Source of the DNA: a bacterium
Lineage (GTDB): Bacteria; Ratteibacteria; UBA8468
DNA: 6,334 bases
Assembly: GCA_030672255.1 (NCBI GenBank)
Contig: DAOVGU010000260.1
Coordinates: forward strand, 1-6,334
Direction of reading: 5' to 3'
Part shown: piece by piece, positions 1-5,077 of the stretch
Position numbering within the stretch: the stretch's first letter is position 1
Layout of the letters: each line of letters starts with the position of its first letter
The notes under the pieces: model-generated
What the model saw: only the letters and a program-made list of their open reading frames with translations
Told to the model about the DNA's origin: nothing
The model's database searches: none
Program-made: the position numbers and the translations under genes

Positions 1-510
1 CAAAAAGGAAAAGCTCCCTTAGACCTGCTAACCGATTCCCTTCAGATTATCCAGAGAGAGGTTAGGCGGATAAAGCTGCATAATTCTAACTTACTGAAGT
101 TAAACCATTATGCTAAATTTGGTTTTAGGTTGATTCCTGACCTCAACCAGACCATCGAAAATAGCCTCCGGTTTTTAAGAAATGATTTGGAAGAGAATGA
201 AATCAGGATTAAGAAAGAATTAAGCCCCGAATTTCTTCCCGTAATTGGCAATGAGAGGGAACTTCAGCAGGTCTTCATCAACCTTATCCTCTCTCTTCAG
301 GAATCGACAGGGGATGGAGGCGAATTAACGATTAGCACTTTTCTTAAAGGAGAAGAGGTAGAGGTGAAGTTTGTGGGCATTGGTTGTTCCGGGAAAGGAT
401 TTCCCTTGGTAGGCCTGGCGGTGGCTAAGGAAATTATTATTCAACATCAGGGCAGTTTTGAGGAGGAGAAAGATAAACTTATCCTCAATCTTCCTCTTTC
501 AAGAAAATGA
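1..510 (+). CDS. Sensor histidine kinase, C-terminal part (5' end outside window)
   Basis: The frame is open from base 1 to the TGA at 508-510, giving 169 visible residues; the true start lies upstream. Residues about 1-40 look like the second helix of a DHp (HisKA) dimerisation domain; the H-box with the phospho-accepting histidine must lie outside the window. Residues about 48-165 resemble a HATPase_c domain: an N-box-like stretch (ELQQVFINLILSL, about 87-99) and a G2-box-like end (GLAVAKEII, from about 138). The domain is abnormal. The second N-box Asn is Ser (about 98), the G1 Asp of DxGxG appears replaced (KFVGIG, about 123-128), and the F-box/ATP lid between G1 and G2 is almost absent. 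It would pass phosphate to the regulator whose ATG overlaps its stop (ATGA). Family assignment is fairly secure; kinase activity is doubtful. A TTG at 130 could be read as a start but would cut into the conserved domain. Confidence 0.8.
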   Translation, partial: QKGKAPLDLLTDSLQIIQREVRRIKLHNSNLLKLNHYAKFGFRLIPDLNQTIENSLRFLRNDLEENEIRIKKELSPEFLPVIGNERELQQVFINLILSLQESTGDGGELTISTFLKGEEVEVKFVGIGCSGKGFPLVGLAVAKEIIIQHQGSFEEEKDKLILNLPLSRK

Positions 511-923
511 AGAAGAAAATTTTATTGGTTGATGATGAACCAATGGTGGTTGAACCCATTAAGTATCGGTTGGAGCAGGAGGGATTTGGGGTAATCAGTA
601 GTTCGCGGGGTTTGGAGGCTCTCAATTTAGCCCGGGAGACCTCTCCGGACTTAATTGGTCTCGATTTGATGTTGCCAAAGATGGATGGGTTTAAAATCTG
701 TAGGCTCTTAAAATTTGATGAGAAGTTCAAAGATATCCCCATTATTGTCCTCACCAGCAGAAAGAGAGAGGGGGATAAGTCTTTGGCCAAGGAGGTGAGG
801 GCTGATAGCTATATTGTTAAGCCTTTTGAACCCACTTTTTTAATGGGAAAAATTAAGGAACTTTTACCCCCACCCCAACCCTCCCCCGCAAGTGGGGAGG
901 GAAAAAGGGAGGGGGAGAAATAA
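507..923 (+). CDS. Single-domain response regulator (CheY-like receiver)
   Basis: This is a receiver domain of about 120 residues with all key positions visible: the acidic pair D9-D10, phosphorylation site D53 (in LDLMLPKMDG), switch residue T83 and the conserved K105-P106. There is no DNA-binding or enzymatic output domain, so it probably acts by protein-protein contact, as CheY does. Its ATG overlaps the kinase stop (ATGA) with no clear Shine-Dalgarno, so translation is probably coupled to the kinase. It ends TAATG, overlapping the ATPase start by one base, which suggests the pilus/secretion ATPase or its complex as the target (inference). The last 18 or so residues (from P121: PPPQPSPASGEGKREGEK) are low-complexity and coded by a palindromic repeat at 867-915. 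They are probably a repeat-derived extension and not part of the fold. Confidence 0.93.
   Translation: MKKKILLVDDEPMVVEPIKYRLEQEGFGVISSSRGLEALNLARETSPDLIGLDLMLPKMDGFKICRLLKFDEKFKDIPIIVLTSRKREGDKSLAKEVRADSYIVKPFEPTFLMGKIKELLPPPQPSPASGEGKREGEK
867..915. repeat. REP-like palindromic repeat forming a long hairpin at the regulator/ATPase junction
   Basis: CCCTCCCC (879-886) pairs perfectly with GGGGAGGG (894-901) around a 7-base loop. An outer arm, 867-875, pairs with 907-915 with one A·A mismatch. It resembles dispersed C-rich/G-rich REP-type palindromes seen in many bacterial genomes (general recollection, not searched). It lies inside the 3' end of the response regulator gene, where it is translated, and its right arm supplies the purine-rich ribosome binding sequence of the following ATPase gene. 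Confidence 0.8.
907..917 (+). promoter_or_regulatory. Ribosome binding site of gspE/pilB embedded in the repeat hairpin
   Basis: The GGGAGGGGGAG run ends five bases before the ATG at 923 and is the only Shine-Dalgarno-like sequence available. Most of it is the outer 3' arm of the 867-915 palindrome, so folding would hide it. Ribosomes finishing the regulator (TAATG) would open the hairpin. The coupling is inferred. Confidence 0.55.
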
Positions 924-2614
924 TGCCCAGAAAGGATTGGAAACGAATTGGAGATATTCTCATTGAGAAGAAATTGCTCACTCCGGAAGAGTTAACCGTT
1001 GCCCTCAAGGAGCAGAAAAAGAGTGGCGAATCCTTAGGTCATATCTTAGGAGAACTTAATTTCATCTCTGAGAAGCAACTGATGAAAACCCTGGCTGAGC
1101 AGATGGAACTTCCCACCATTAGTCTTGACCATTATGCCATTGACCCGAAGGCAATGGGATTGGTTCCCGAAGAATTAGCCAGACGTTTCTCCCTTATTCC
1201 TCTCTTCAAACTCGACGATACTCTGATGGTAGCCATCGCCGATCCCCTTGATATCTATGCCCTTGATGAGGTCCAGAGAAAAAGTGGCTATCTCATTGAC
1301 CCGATTGTTGCCACAGAGGCAGACATTCAACGCGCTATTGACCGCTATTATCGCGTCACCGATTCAATTAAAAAGGTAGTTAAGGATTTAGGAAAGGGCG
1401 AAGAAAGGAGAGAGGCAGGTTCTCTGGAGGGATTGGAGATTGGAATCGGGGGAGCTTCAGTGGTGAGATTGGTTAACCTCATTATTACTCAGGCGGTACG
1501 GGACAGAGCCAGCGATATTCATCTTGAACCCGATGGAAAAGGTTTGCGGGTGCGGTATCGGATTGATGGGGTTCTGCAGGAAACCTCCGCCATTCCTGAA
1601 AATCTTCAGGCCGCAGTAGTCTCCCGGATAAAGGTCCTCTCCGGAATGGATATTGCCAAAAAGTATCTTCCTCAGGATGGTCATTTAGAAACGAGAATAG
1701 GGATGGAGGAGGTTGACTTCCGCGTTGCTACTTACCCCACCATTTTTGGAGAAAAGATTGTTCTGCGCATCCTTTACAAACTTGGAATGCTCCTGGGTCT
1801 GGAAGAATTAGGTTTTTTGAAGGAGGATTTGACTCGATTTACGGAAATTATTGAACAACCGCATGGTCTTATTCTCACCACTGGTCCGACAGGAAGTGGC
1901 AAAACAACAACCCTTTATGCCTCTTTAAACAAAATTAACACCTTAAAGCAAAATATCATTACCATTGAGGACCCGGTGGAGTATGAACTACCAAATGTCA
2001 ATCAGGCGCAAATCAATCCCAAGGCTGGTTTAACCTTTGCCAATGGTCTGCGTTCCATTCTGCGCCAGGACCCGGATGTGATTATGGTGGGAGAAATCAG
2101 AGACTTGGAGACGGCCCAGATTGCCATCCAGTCCGCTCTCACCGGGCACCTGATTTTCTCCTGCTTGCATACCAATGATGCTGTCGGAACCGCCACCAGG
2201 CTGATTGATATGGGAGGTGCGCCATTTGTGGTCTCCGCCTCCCTTCTTTGTGCTATCGGTCAGCGTCTGGTGCGAAAGATTTGCCCTCACTGTAAGGAGA
2301 GGTATCTTCCCAGAAAGGAGGAACTGAACAGAATTGAATTTTCTGAAAAAGACTCCTCCTTTTTCCGGGGCAAGGGTTGTCCTCACTGCAATCAAACCGG
2401 ATATTACGGTCGGACAGGCGTCTTTCAATTTTTTATTCCCAATGAGGAGATTAAAGAGCTCATCCTTTCCAAATCACCGGTTAATCTCATCAAAGGGAAA
2501 GCATTAAAAACGGGAATGCGTACCTTGCGCGATGTGGGTCTGGAGAAGGTAAGAAAGGGTATTACCACTATTTCGGAGGTCTTGCGCGTTACTCAGGATG
2601 AAGAGATACAGTGA
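923..2614 (+). CDS. gspE: GspE/PilB-family assembly ATPase with N-terminal MshEN domain
   Basis: This hexameric cytoplasmic ATPase drives filament assembly in type II secretion and type IV pilus machines. Its 563 residues are full length for the family. Residues about 8-150 are a MshEN/T2SSE-N region: R8-I-G10, L24, L28, Q31 and L38-G39 match the nucleotide-binding pattern, but usual glycines are K17 and N46. The catalytic core begins near 177, with SDIHLEP at 197-203. Walker A is GPTGSGKTTT (321-330), the Asp box TIEDPVEYE is at 347-355, Walker B has DPDVIMVGEIRD (383-394, catalytic E391), and the His box TGHLIFSCLHTND is at 407-419. A CPHC...CPHC zinc site (C454, C457, C486, C489) is intact. 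The start overlaps the regulator stop by one base. Sequence alone does not separate GspE from PilB; the following E-F-G-I-J-like order made me choose gspE. It is not PilT, which lacks the MshEN domain and zinc site. Confidence 0.95.
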   Translation: MPRKDWKRIGDILIEKKLLTPEELTVALKEQKKSGESLGHILGELNFISEKQLMKTLAEQMELPTISLDHYAIDPKAMGLVPEELARRFSLIPLFKLDDTLMVAIADPLDIYALDEVQRKSGYLIDPIVATEADIQRAIDRYYRVTDSIKKVVKDLGKGEERREAGSLEGLEIGIGGASVVRLVNLIITQAVRDRASDIHLEPDGKGLRVRYRIDGVLQETSAIPENLQAAVVSRIKVLSGMDIAKKYLPQDGHLETRIGMEEVDFRVATYPTIFGEKIVLRILYKLGMLLGLEELGFLKEDLTRFTEIIEQPHGLILTTGPTGSGKTTTLYASLNKINTLKQNIITIEDPVEYELPNVNQAQINPKAGLTFANGLRSILRQDPDVIMVGEIRDLETAQIAIQSALTGHLIFSCLHTNDAVGTATRLIDMGGAPFVVSASLLCAIGQRLVRKICPHCKERYLPRKEELNRIEFSEKDSSFFRGKGCPHCNQTGYYGRTGVFQFFIPNEEIKELILSKSPVNLIKGKALKTGMRTLRDVGLEKVRKGITTISEVLRVTQDEEIQ

Positions 2615-2619
2615 ATTAG
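2609..2619. repeat. 11-base direct repeat flanking the REP block, left copy
   Basis: CAGTGAATTAG spans the stop codon of the ATPase gene and recurs exactly at 2738-2748, on the far side of the REP block. It may be a target duplication or a chance/short homology repeat. Confidence 0.5.
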
Positions 2620-2707
2620 ATTCCCGCTAACTAACTGCGGGAATGACATGGGTGTGTACTGCGGGAATGACAACTTACTCTGTCATTCCTGTGAAAACAG
2701 GAATCTA
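2617..2707. repeat. Inverted pair of REP-like elements (TAGATTCC...GGAATCTA)
   Basis: The left unit has TAGATTCCCGC (2617-2627) facing GCGGGAATGACA (2637-2648). A 15-base direct copy, ACTGCGGGAATGACA, occurs at 2634-2648 and 2658-2672. The right unit is the same element inverted: TGTCATTCCTGT (2681-2692), loop GAAA, ACAGGAATCTA (2697-2707), with 8 perfect base pairs. The block as a whole is a large imperfect palindrome. No T-tract follows, so it is not a classical terminator; it may tune mRNA stability between the ATPase and the platform protein genes. Confidence 0.8.
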
Positions 2708-2737
2708 ATGTTTCGAGCAAAACTTTGAAATTCCATG

Positions 2738-2748
2738 CAGTGAATTAG
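2738..2748. repeat. 11-base direct repeat flanking the REP block, right copy
   Basis: This is an exact copy of CAGTGAATTAG at 2609-2619. It is followed by short TAGTCG-type repetitions (about 2746-2764) before the ribosome binding site AAGGA (2766-2770) of the platform gene. Confidence 0.5.
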
Positions 2749-2780
2749 TCGATAGTCGTTAGTTGAAGGATAATAAAACA

Positions 2781-3995
2781 ATGGCGATTTTTGAATATCA
2801 GGTTCGGACAGAAGCGGGAAAGTTAATAAAAGGAAGGTTGGATGCTGCTGATTCCCGGGTGGCTATTGGGAGATTAAGCAATATCGGCTACTTTATCCTG
2901 CGGCTGACCGAAAGGAAAAGAACCGATTTTTTTCAGAATTTAGAGATTTCCTTATTAGGAAGGGTAAGCAAAAAGGAGATCGGCCTTTTCAGCCGACAAT
3001 TAGCCACGATGCTGAGAGCAGGATTACCTTTAGTCACCAGCATTAATACCATTTCTTCCCAGTTAAGGAACAGGAAATTAAGAGTAGTTTTGAAGGAAGT
3101 GAGAGAAAGCATTGAGTCCGGGGATACCCTTTTCCAATCCTTGAGCAAATATCCTCATTTTTTCTCCCCTCTCTATCTGGGTATGGTTCGGGTGGGTGAG
3201 GAAAGCGGAAATTTAGATGAGGTTTTGTTAAGAATTTCTTCCTTTATTGATAAGGAAGAAGATCTAAAAAATAAGGTGAAAACTGCTCTTACCTATCCGG
3301 TAATGCTGATTACAGTTGCCACCGGCGTTATCCTCTTTTTAGTAATGTTTGTTTTTCCTAAGTTTATTACTGTTTTCTCCAAAGCAGAAGTTCCTTTGCC
3401 TCTTCCTACACAGATTATCTTCTCCCTCAGTGGAGTTCTTCGTTCTCATTGGGTCTTTATCCTCTGTGGAATTTTCGTTCTTTCTCTGGGAATAAAGTTT
3501 TCCACCAAAATCAAAAAAGTAAGAGAAAAATTTGACCGGTTAAGAATTAATCTTCCTCTTTTTGGCGAACTTCTGCGTAAAACGATAGTCTCCCGCTTTG
3601 CCCGCTCTCTGGAATTTCTCATTAGAAGTGGGGTACAGATTCTTGCCTCTTTAGAGATTACAAAAACGGTAATTAAAAATAGTGCATTTAGAAAAGTTAT
3701 TGAGAAGACACATCAAGCGGTTCAGAGAGGAGAGGGAATGACAAATTCTCTCCGGGAAAGTAAGGAGTTTCCTCCGATGGTAACCCAGATGCTTGCAGTA
3801 GGAGAGGAGACCGGTGCAATGGAGGAGATGCTGAAAGAGATAGCTGACAGTTATGAGCAGGAGGTAGATTATAGCATTAAAAGACTGACTACAGTCCTGG
3901 AGCCATTTTTAATTATCATTATGGCGGCGATTGTTGCCTTCATTGCCCTCTCCCTGTTTCTACCCATCTTTGATATGATCAAGGTAATAAAATAG
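2781..3995 (+). CDS. gspF: GspF/PilC-family inner-membrane platform protein
   Basis: This polytopic inner-membrane protein couples the assembly ATPase to pilin extraction. I chose the ATG at 2781 (404 residues, the usual length) over the in-frame TTG at 2763, because AAGGA (2766-2770) is ten bases before this ATG and the family normally begins with the M-x-x-[FY]-x-Y pattern (MAIFEYQVR). Two T2SSF domains are visible. The first, about 60-195, carries GEESG (139-143). The second, about 265-395, carries GEETG (341-345). Hydrophobic segments lie near 173-195, 224-240 and 375-398, the standard three-helix arrangement. It is separated from the ATPase gene by 166 bases filled mostly by a REP block, so coordinated transcription is likely but translation is independent. 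Confidence 0.95.
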   Translation: MAIFEYQVRTEAGKLIKGRLDAADSRVAIGRLSNIGYFILRLTERKRTDFFQNLEISLLGRVSKKEIGLFSRQLATMLRAGLPLVTSINTISSQLRNRKLRVVLKEVRESIESGDTLFQSLSKYPHFFSPLYLGMVRVGEESGNLDEVLLRISSFIDKEEDLKNKVKTALTYPVMLITVATGVILFLVMFVFPKFITVFSKAEVPLPLPTQIIFSLSGVLRSHWVFILCGIFVLSLGIKFSTKIKKVREKFDRLRINLPLFGELLRKTIVSRFARSLEFLIRSGVQILASLEITKTVIKNSAFRKVIEKTHQAVQRGEGMTNSLRESKEFPPMVTQMLAVGEETGAMEEMLKEIADSYEQEVDYSIKRLTTVLEPFLIIIMAAIVAFIALSLFLPIFDMIKVIK

Positions 3996-4002
3996 TCGTC
4001 AG

Positions 4003-4030
4003 TGTCATTGCGAGGCGTAGCCGAAGCAAT
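4003..4030. repeat. Dispersed-type palindromic repeat (GTCATTGCGAGG...GAAGCAAT family)
   Basis: ATTGC (4007-4011) pairs with GCAAT (4026-4030), and GGC (4014-4016) pairs with GCC (4020-4022). The sequence resembles a repeat common between genes in several bacterial lineages (recollection, not searched). It fills most of the 58-base gap between the platform gene and the first pseudopilin gene, preceded by TAGTCGTC as in the previous gap. Confidence 0.7.
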
Positions 4031-4053
4031 CTGCTTTCCAGGAAATCAATAAA

Positions 4054-4356
4054 GTGAAAAAAGGACTGACGGCACTGGAAATAATTTTAGTTACTGCGAT
4101 TATCGGTCTTCTTGTCTTTTTTATTCTTGGTTATTATCGACCAACGATAAAGAGGGCAAGGGAAGTGCTATTGAAGGCAGAACTGCGCAGTATTGAGGCC
4201 GCAGTCAACCTCTATCAAGTGAAATACAGCAGATTTCCCTCTTCCCTGGTAAATTTGGAGTATTTAGAATTAGAGAAAAAAGGAAATCTCTTAGACCCCT
4301 TTGGCAGGAGGTATTGTTATAATCCTTCTACCGGGAGGGTCTGGAGTGGAGAATAA
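4054..4356 (+). CDS. Short GspG-like pseudopilin
   Basis: This 100-residue prepilin starts with GTG (AGGA at 4040-4043 is a suitable ribosome binding site). The leader is very short: MKKG then cleavage before L5, with the conserved Glu at +5 (E9) and a hydrophobic helix to about residue 26 (LTALEIILVTAIIGLLVFFI). The core follows type G pseudopilins: an amphipathic stretch with AAVNLYQVKYSRFP, then LLDPFG (79-84) as in the GspG DP[WF]G loop. It ends soon after (GRVWSGE), lacking the longer acidic C-terminal loop of typical GspG and of the two paralogs downstream. The mature region begins TALE instead of TLIE. It may be a minor pseudopilin or a shortened G copy. A prepilin peptidase, not in this window, would process it. 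Confidence 0.85.
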   Translation: MKKGLTALEIILVTAIIGLLVFFILGYYRPTIKRAREVLLKAELRSIEAAVNLYQVKYSRFPSSLVNLEYLELEKKGNLLDPFGRRYCYNPSTGRVWSGE

Positions 4357-4359
4357 AAT

Positions 4360-4409
4360 TGTAGTAGTCGAGCTTGCTCGACATAGGCAAAGCAAGCTTT
4401 GCCACTACA
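4360..4409. repeat. Perfect three-way-junction palindrome
   Basis: The outer stem TGTAGT (4360-4365) / ACTACA (4404-4409) encloses two perfect hairpins: GTCGAGC (4367-4373) / GCTCGAC (4376-4382) and GGCAAAGC (4386-4393) / GCTTTGCC (4396-4403). Each hairpin has two bases between its arms. All 21 base pairs are Watson-Crick. It lies just before the first strong pilin ribosome binding site. It may be a mobile palindromic (MITE/REP-like) element or an RNA structure. No tRNA features are present. Confidence 0.85.
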
Positions 4410-4443
4410 GGTTAATTTTTTGAAAGGTGCAAAAATAAAGAAA

Positions 4444-4480
4444 GGAGGTGAGAAGAAGAAATGAGAAATTTCAAAAAAGG
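4444..4480 (+). repeat. 37-base direct repeat, copy 1 (pilin ribosome binding site and leader)
   Basis: This stretch is identical to 5041-5077. It covers the Shine-Dalgarno (GGAGGTG), the 10-base spacer, the ATG and the leader-peptide codons of the pilin, up to the first base of the glycine codon before the cleavage site. It marks a duplication or gene conversion of the pilin 5' end. Confidence 0.95.
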
Positions 4481-4910
4481 ATTTACTTTGATTGAGATAT
4501 TGCTGGTAGTCCTCATCATTGGAATTCTGGTAAGCATCCTGGCGGTAAGGGCAAGCGGCATCAGCATTGAGGCAAAGAAGAAGGCATCAATGGCAGATTT
4601 AAAAACACTGAAGGCAGCGGTAGAAACCTATTATCTGAAGCATAGTATATTTCCCTATGCAAGCAACTGGGATGATGCTCTGACAGCCGAAACCAACCGC
4701 ATCGTGGATGAGGTTCCCAATGACCCGTTTGGTGAGGCGTATGTTTACGAAACCAATTGGACAGGAGAAGATGCTCGTTTTCTGATTTACAGTAAGGGAC
4801 CAAATACAACATCAGGCGCTCCGATGTTGGGAACTGATGAAATAACGGGTAATAAAGATGATGACATCTGGGTGAGTAACTGCAAAACCAACAATCACGG
4901 CGGATTGTAA
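4461..4910 (+). CDS. gspG: GspG-like major (pseudo)pilin, paralog 1
   Basis: This is a 149-residue prepilin preceded by a near-ideal Shine-Dalgarno (AAAGGAGGTG, 4441-4450, 10 bases from ATG), consistent with high expression. Prepilin peptidase would cut MRNFKKG|FTLIE after G7, with E12 as the +5 Glu, followed by a hydrophobic helix to about residue 29. Type G features are LKAAVETYYLKHSIFP (50-65), DEVPNDPFG (83-91) and an acidic C-terminal loop (GNKDDDIW, 130-137) where GspG proteins bind calcium. It aligns without gaps to the downstream paralog over residues 1-90, with 56 identities by my count. Both end in a W-V-S-N-C-x-x-N-N-H motif that holds the only cysteine (C141). This is probably the main filament subunit together with its paralog. 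A hairpin at 4922-4947 follows and may stabilise the message. Confidence 0.92.
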   Translation: MRNFKKGFTLIEILLVVLIIGILVSILAVRASGISIEAKKKASMADLKTLKAAVETYYLKHSIFPYASNWDDALTAETNRIVDEVPNDPFGEAYVYETNWTGEDARFLIYSKGPNTTSGAPMLGTDEITGNKDDDIWVSNCKTNNHGGL

Positions 4911-4921
4911 GTAAGAGTGAA

Positions 4922-4947
4922 GGGGGGACGGCTTCGGCTGTCCTCCC
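4922..4947 (+). other. Stable UUCG-tetraloop hairpin after pilin paralog 1
   Basis: GGGGGGACGGC (4922-4932) pairs with GCTGTCCTCCC (4937-4947) over 11 bases, with two G·U pairs, closed by a C(TTCG)G loop. No T-run follows, so it is more likely a 3' stabilising or processing element than an intrinsic terminator. Confidence 0.75.
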
Positions 4948-4956
4948 CCACAATCC

Positions 4957-4962
4957 TATAAT
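4957..4962 (+). promoter_or_regulatory. Possible -10 box (TATAAT) ahead of pilin paralog 2
   Basis: A perfect TATAAT lies between the pilin genes. The best upstream hexamer at a permitted distance (TTCGGC, 4933-4938, 18-base spacing) matches the -35 consensus poorly and sits in the hairpin. A separate promoter for paralog 2 is possible but weakly supported. Confidence 0.25.
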
Positions 4963-4969
4963 GAACAAA

Positions 4970-4985
4970 GCCGAGCAATCTCGGC
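4970..4985 (+). other. Small perfect hairpin in the leader of pilin paralog 2
   Basis: GCCGAG (4970-4975), loop CAAT, CTCGGC (4980-4985): six perfect pairs. It is the middle of three hairpins lying between the two pilin genes. Confidence 0.6.
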
Positions 4986-5003
4986 AACTACAGAGGAATA
5001 ATC

Positions 5004-5019
5004 AAGGTCTGGAGACCTT
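5004..5019 (+). other. Perfect hairpin upstream of the paralog 2 ribosome binding site
   Basis: AAGGTCT (5004-5010) pairs with AGACCTT (5013-5019). Part of its 3' arm belongs to CCTTTC (5016-5021), which can instead pair with GAAAGG (5036-5041), touching the first base of the Shine-Dalgarno. The two pairings exclude each other, so a switch is conceivable. Confidence 0.55.
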
Positions 5020-5040
5020 TCCCACACGAAAGAAAGAAAG

Positions 5041-5077
5041 GGAGGTGAGAAGAAGAAATGAGAAATTTCAAAAAAGG
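5041..5077 (+). repeat. 37-base direct repeat, copy 2 (pilin ribosome binding site and leader)
   Basis: This is an exact copy of 4444-4480. It contains GGAGGTG, spacer, ATG and leader codons of pilin paralog 2. Nucleotide identity falls off immediately afterwards although the protein stays similar. Confidence 0.95.

Noticed and set aside
130..510. TTG at 130 as the start of a separate small protein
   Set aside because: The frame is open to the window edge and the upstream codons continue the DHp helix; starting at 130 would cut the kinase.
485..790. Minus-strand open frames opposite the regulator, ATPase, pilin and prepilin genes (for example 485-790, 2030-2428, 4561-4968)
   Set aside because: They lie antisense to well-supported genes, have no recognisable domains and look like coding shadows.
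2681..2707. Intrinsic terminator after the ATPase gene
   Set aside because: The stem is good but no T-run follows, and the sequence matches the repeat unit facing it.
2617..2707. CRISPR array
   Set aside because: Repeats are few, inverted, palindromic and not evenly spaced by unique spacers.
2763..2780. TTG at 2763 as the start of the platform protein
   Set aside because: It overlaps the AAGGA ribosome binding site and adds six residues not typical of the family; ATG 2781 fits better.
4386..4403. Sigma-54 type promoter (GG...GC) before the pilin gene
   Set aside because: The GG to GC distance is 15, not 12, and the bases belong to the perfect palindrome.
4360..4409. tRNA or other cloverleaf RNA gene
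   Set aside because: The three-way fold has minimal loops, is too short, and has no anticodon arm, T-loop or CCA.
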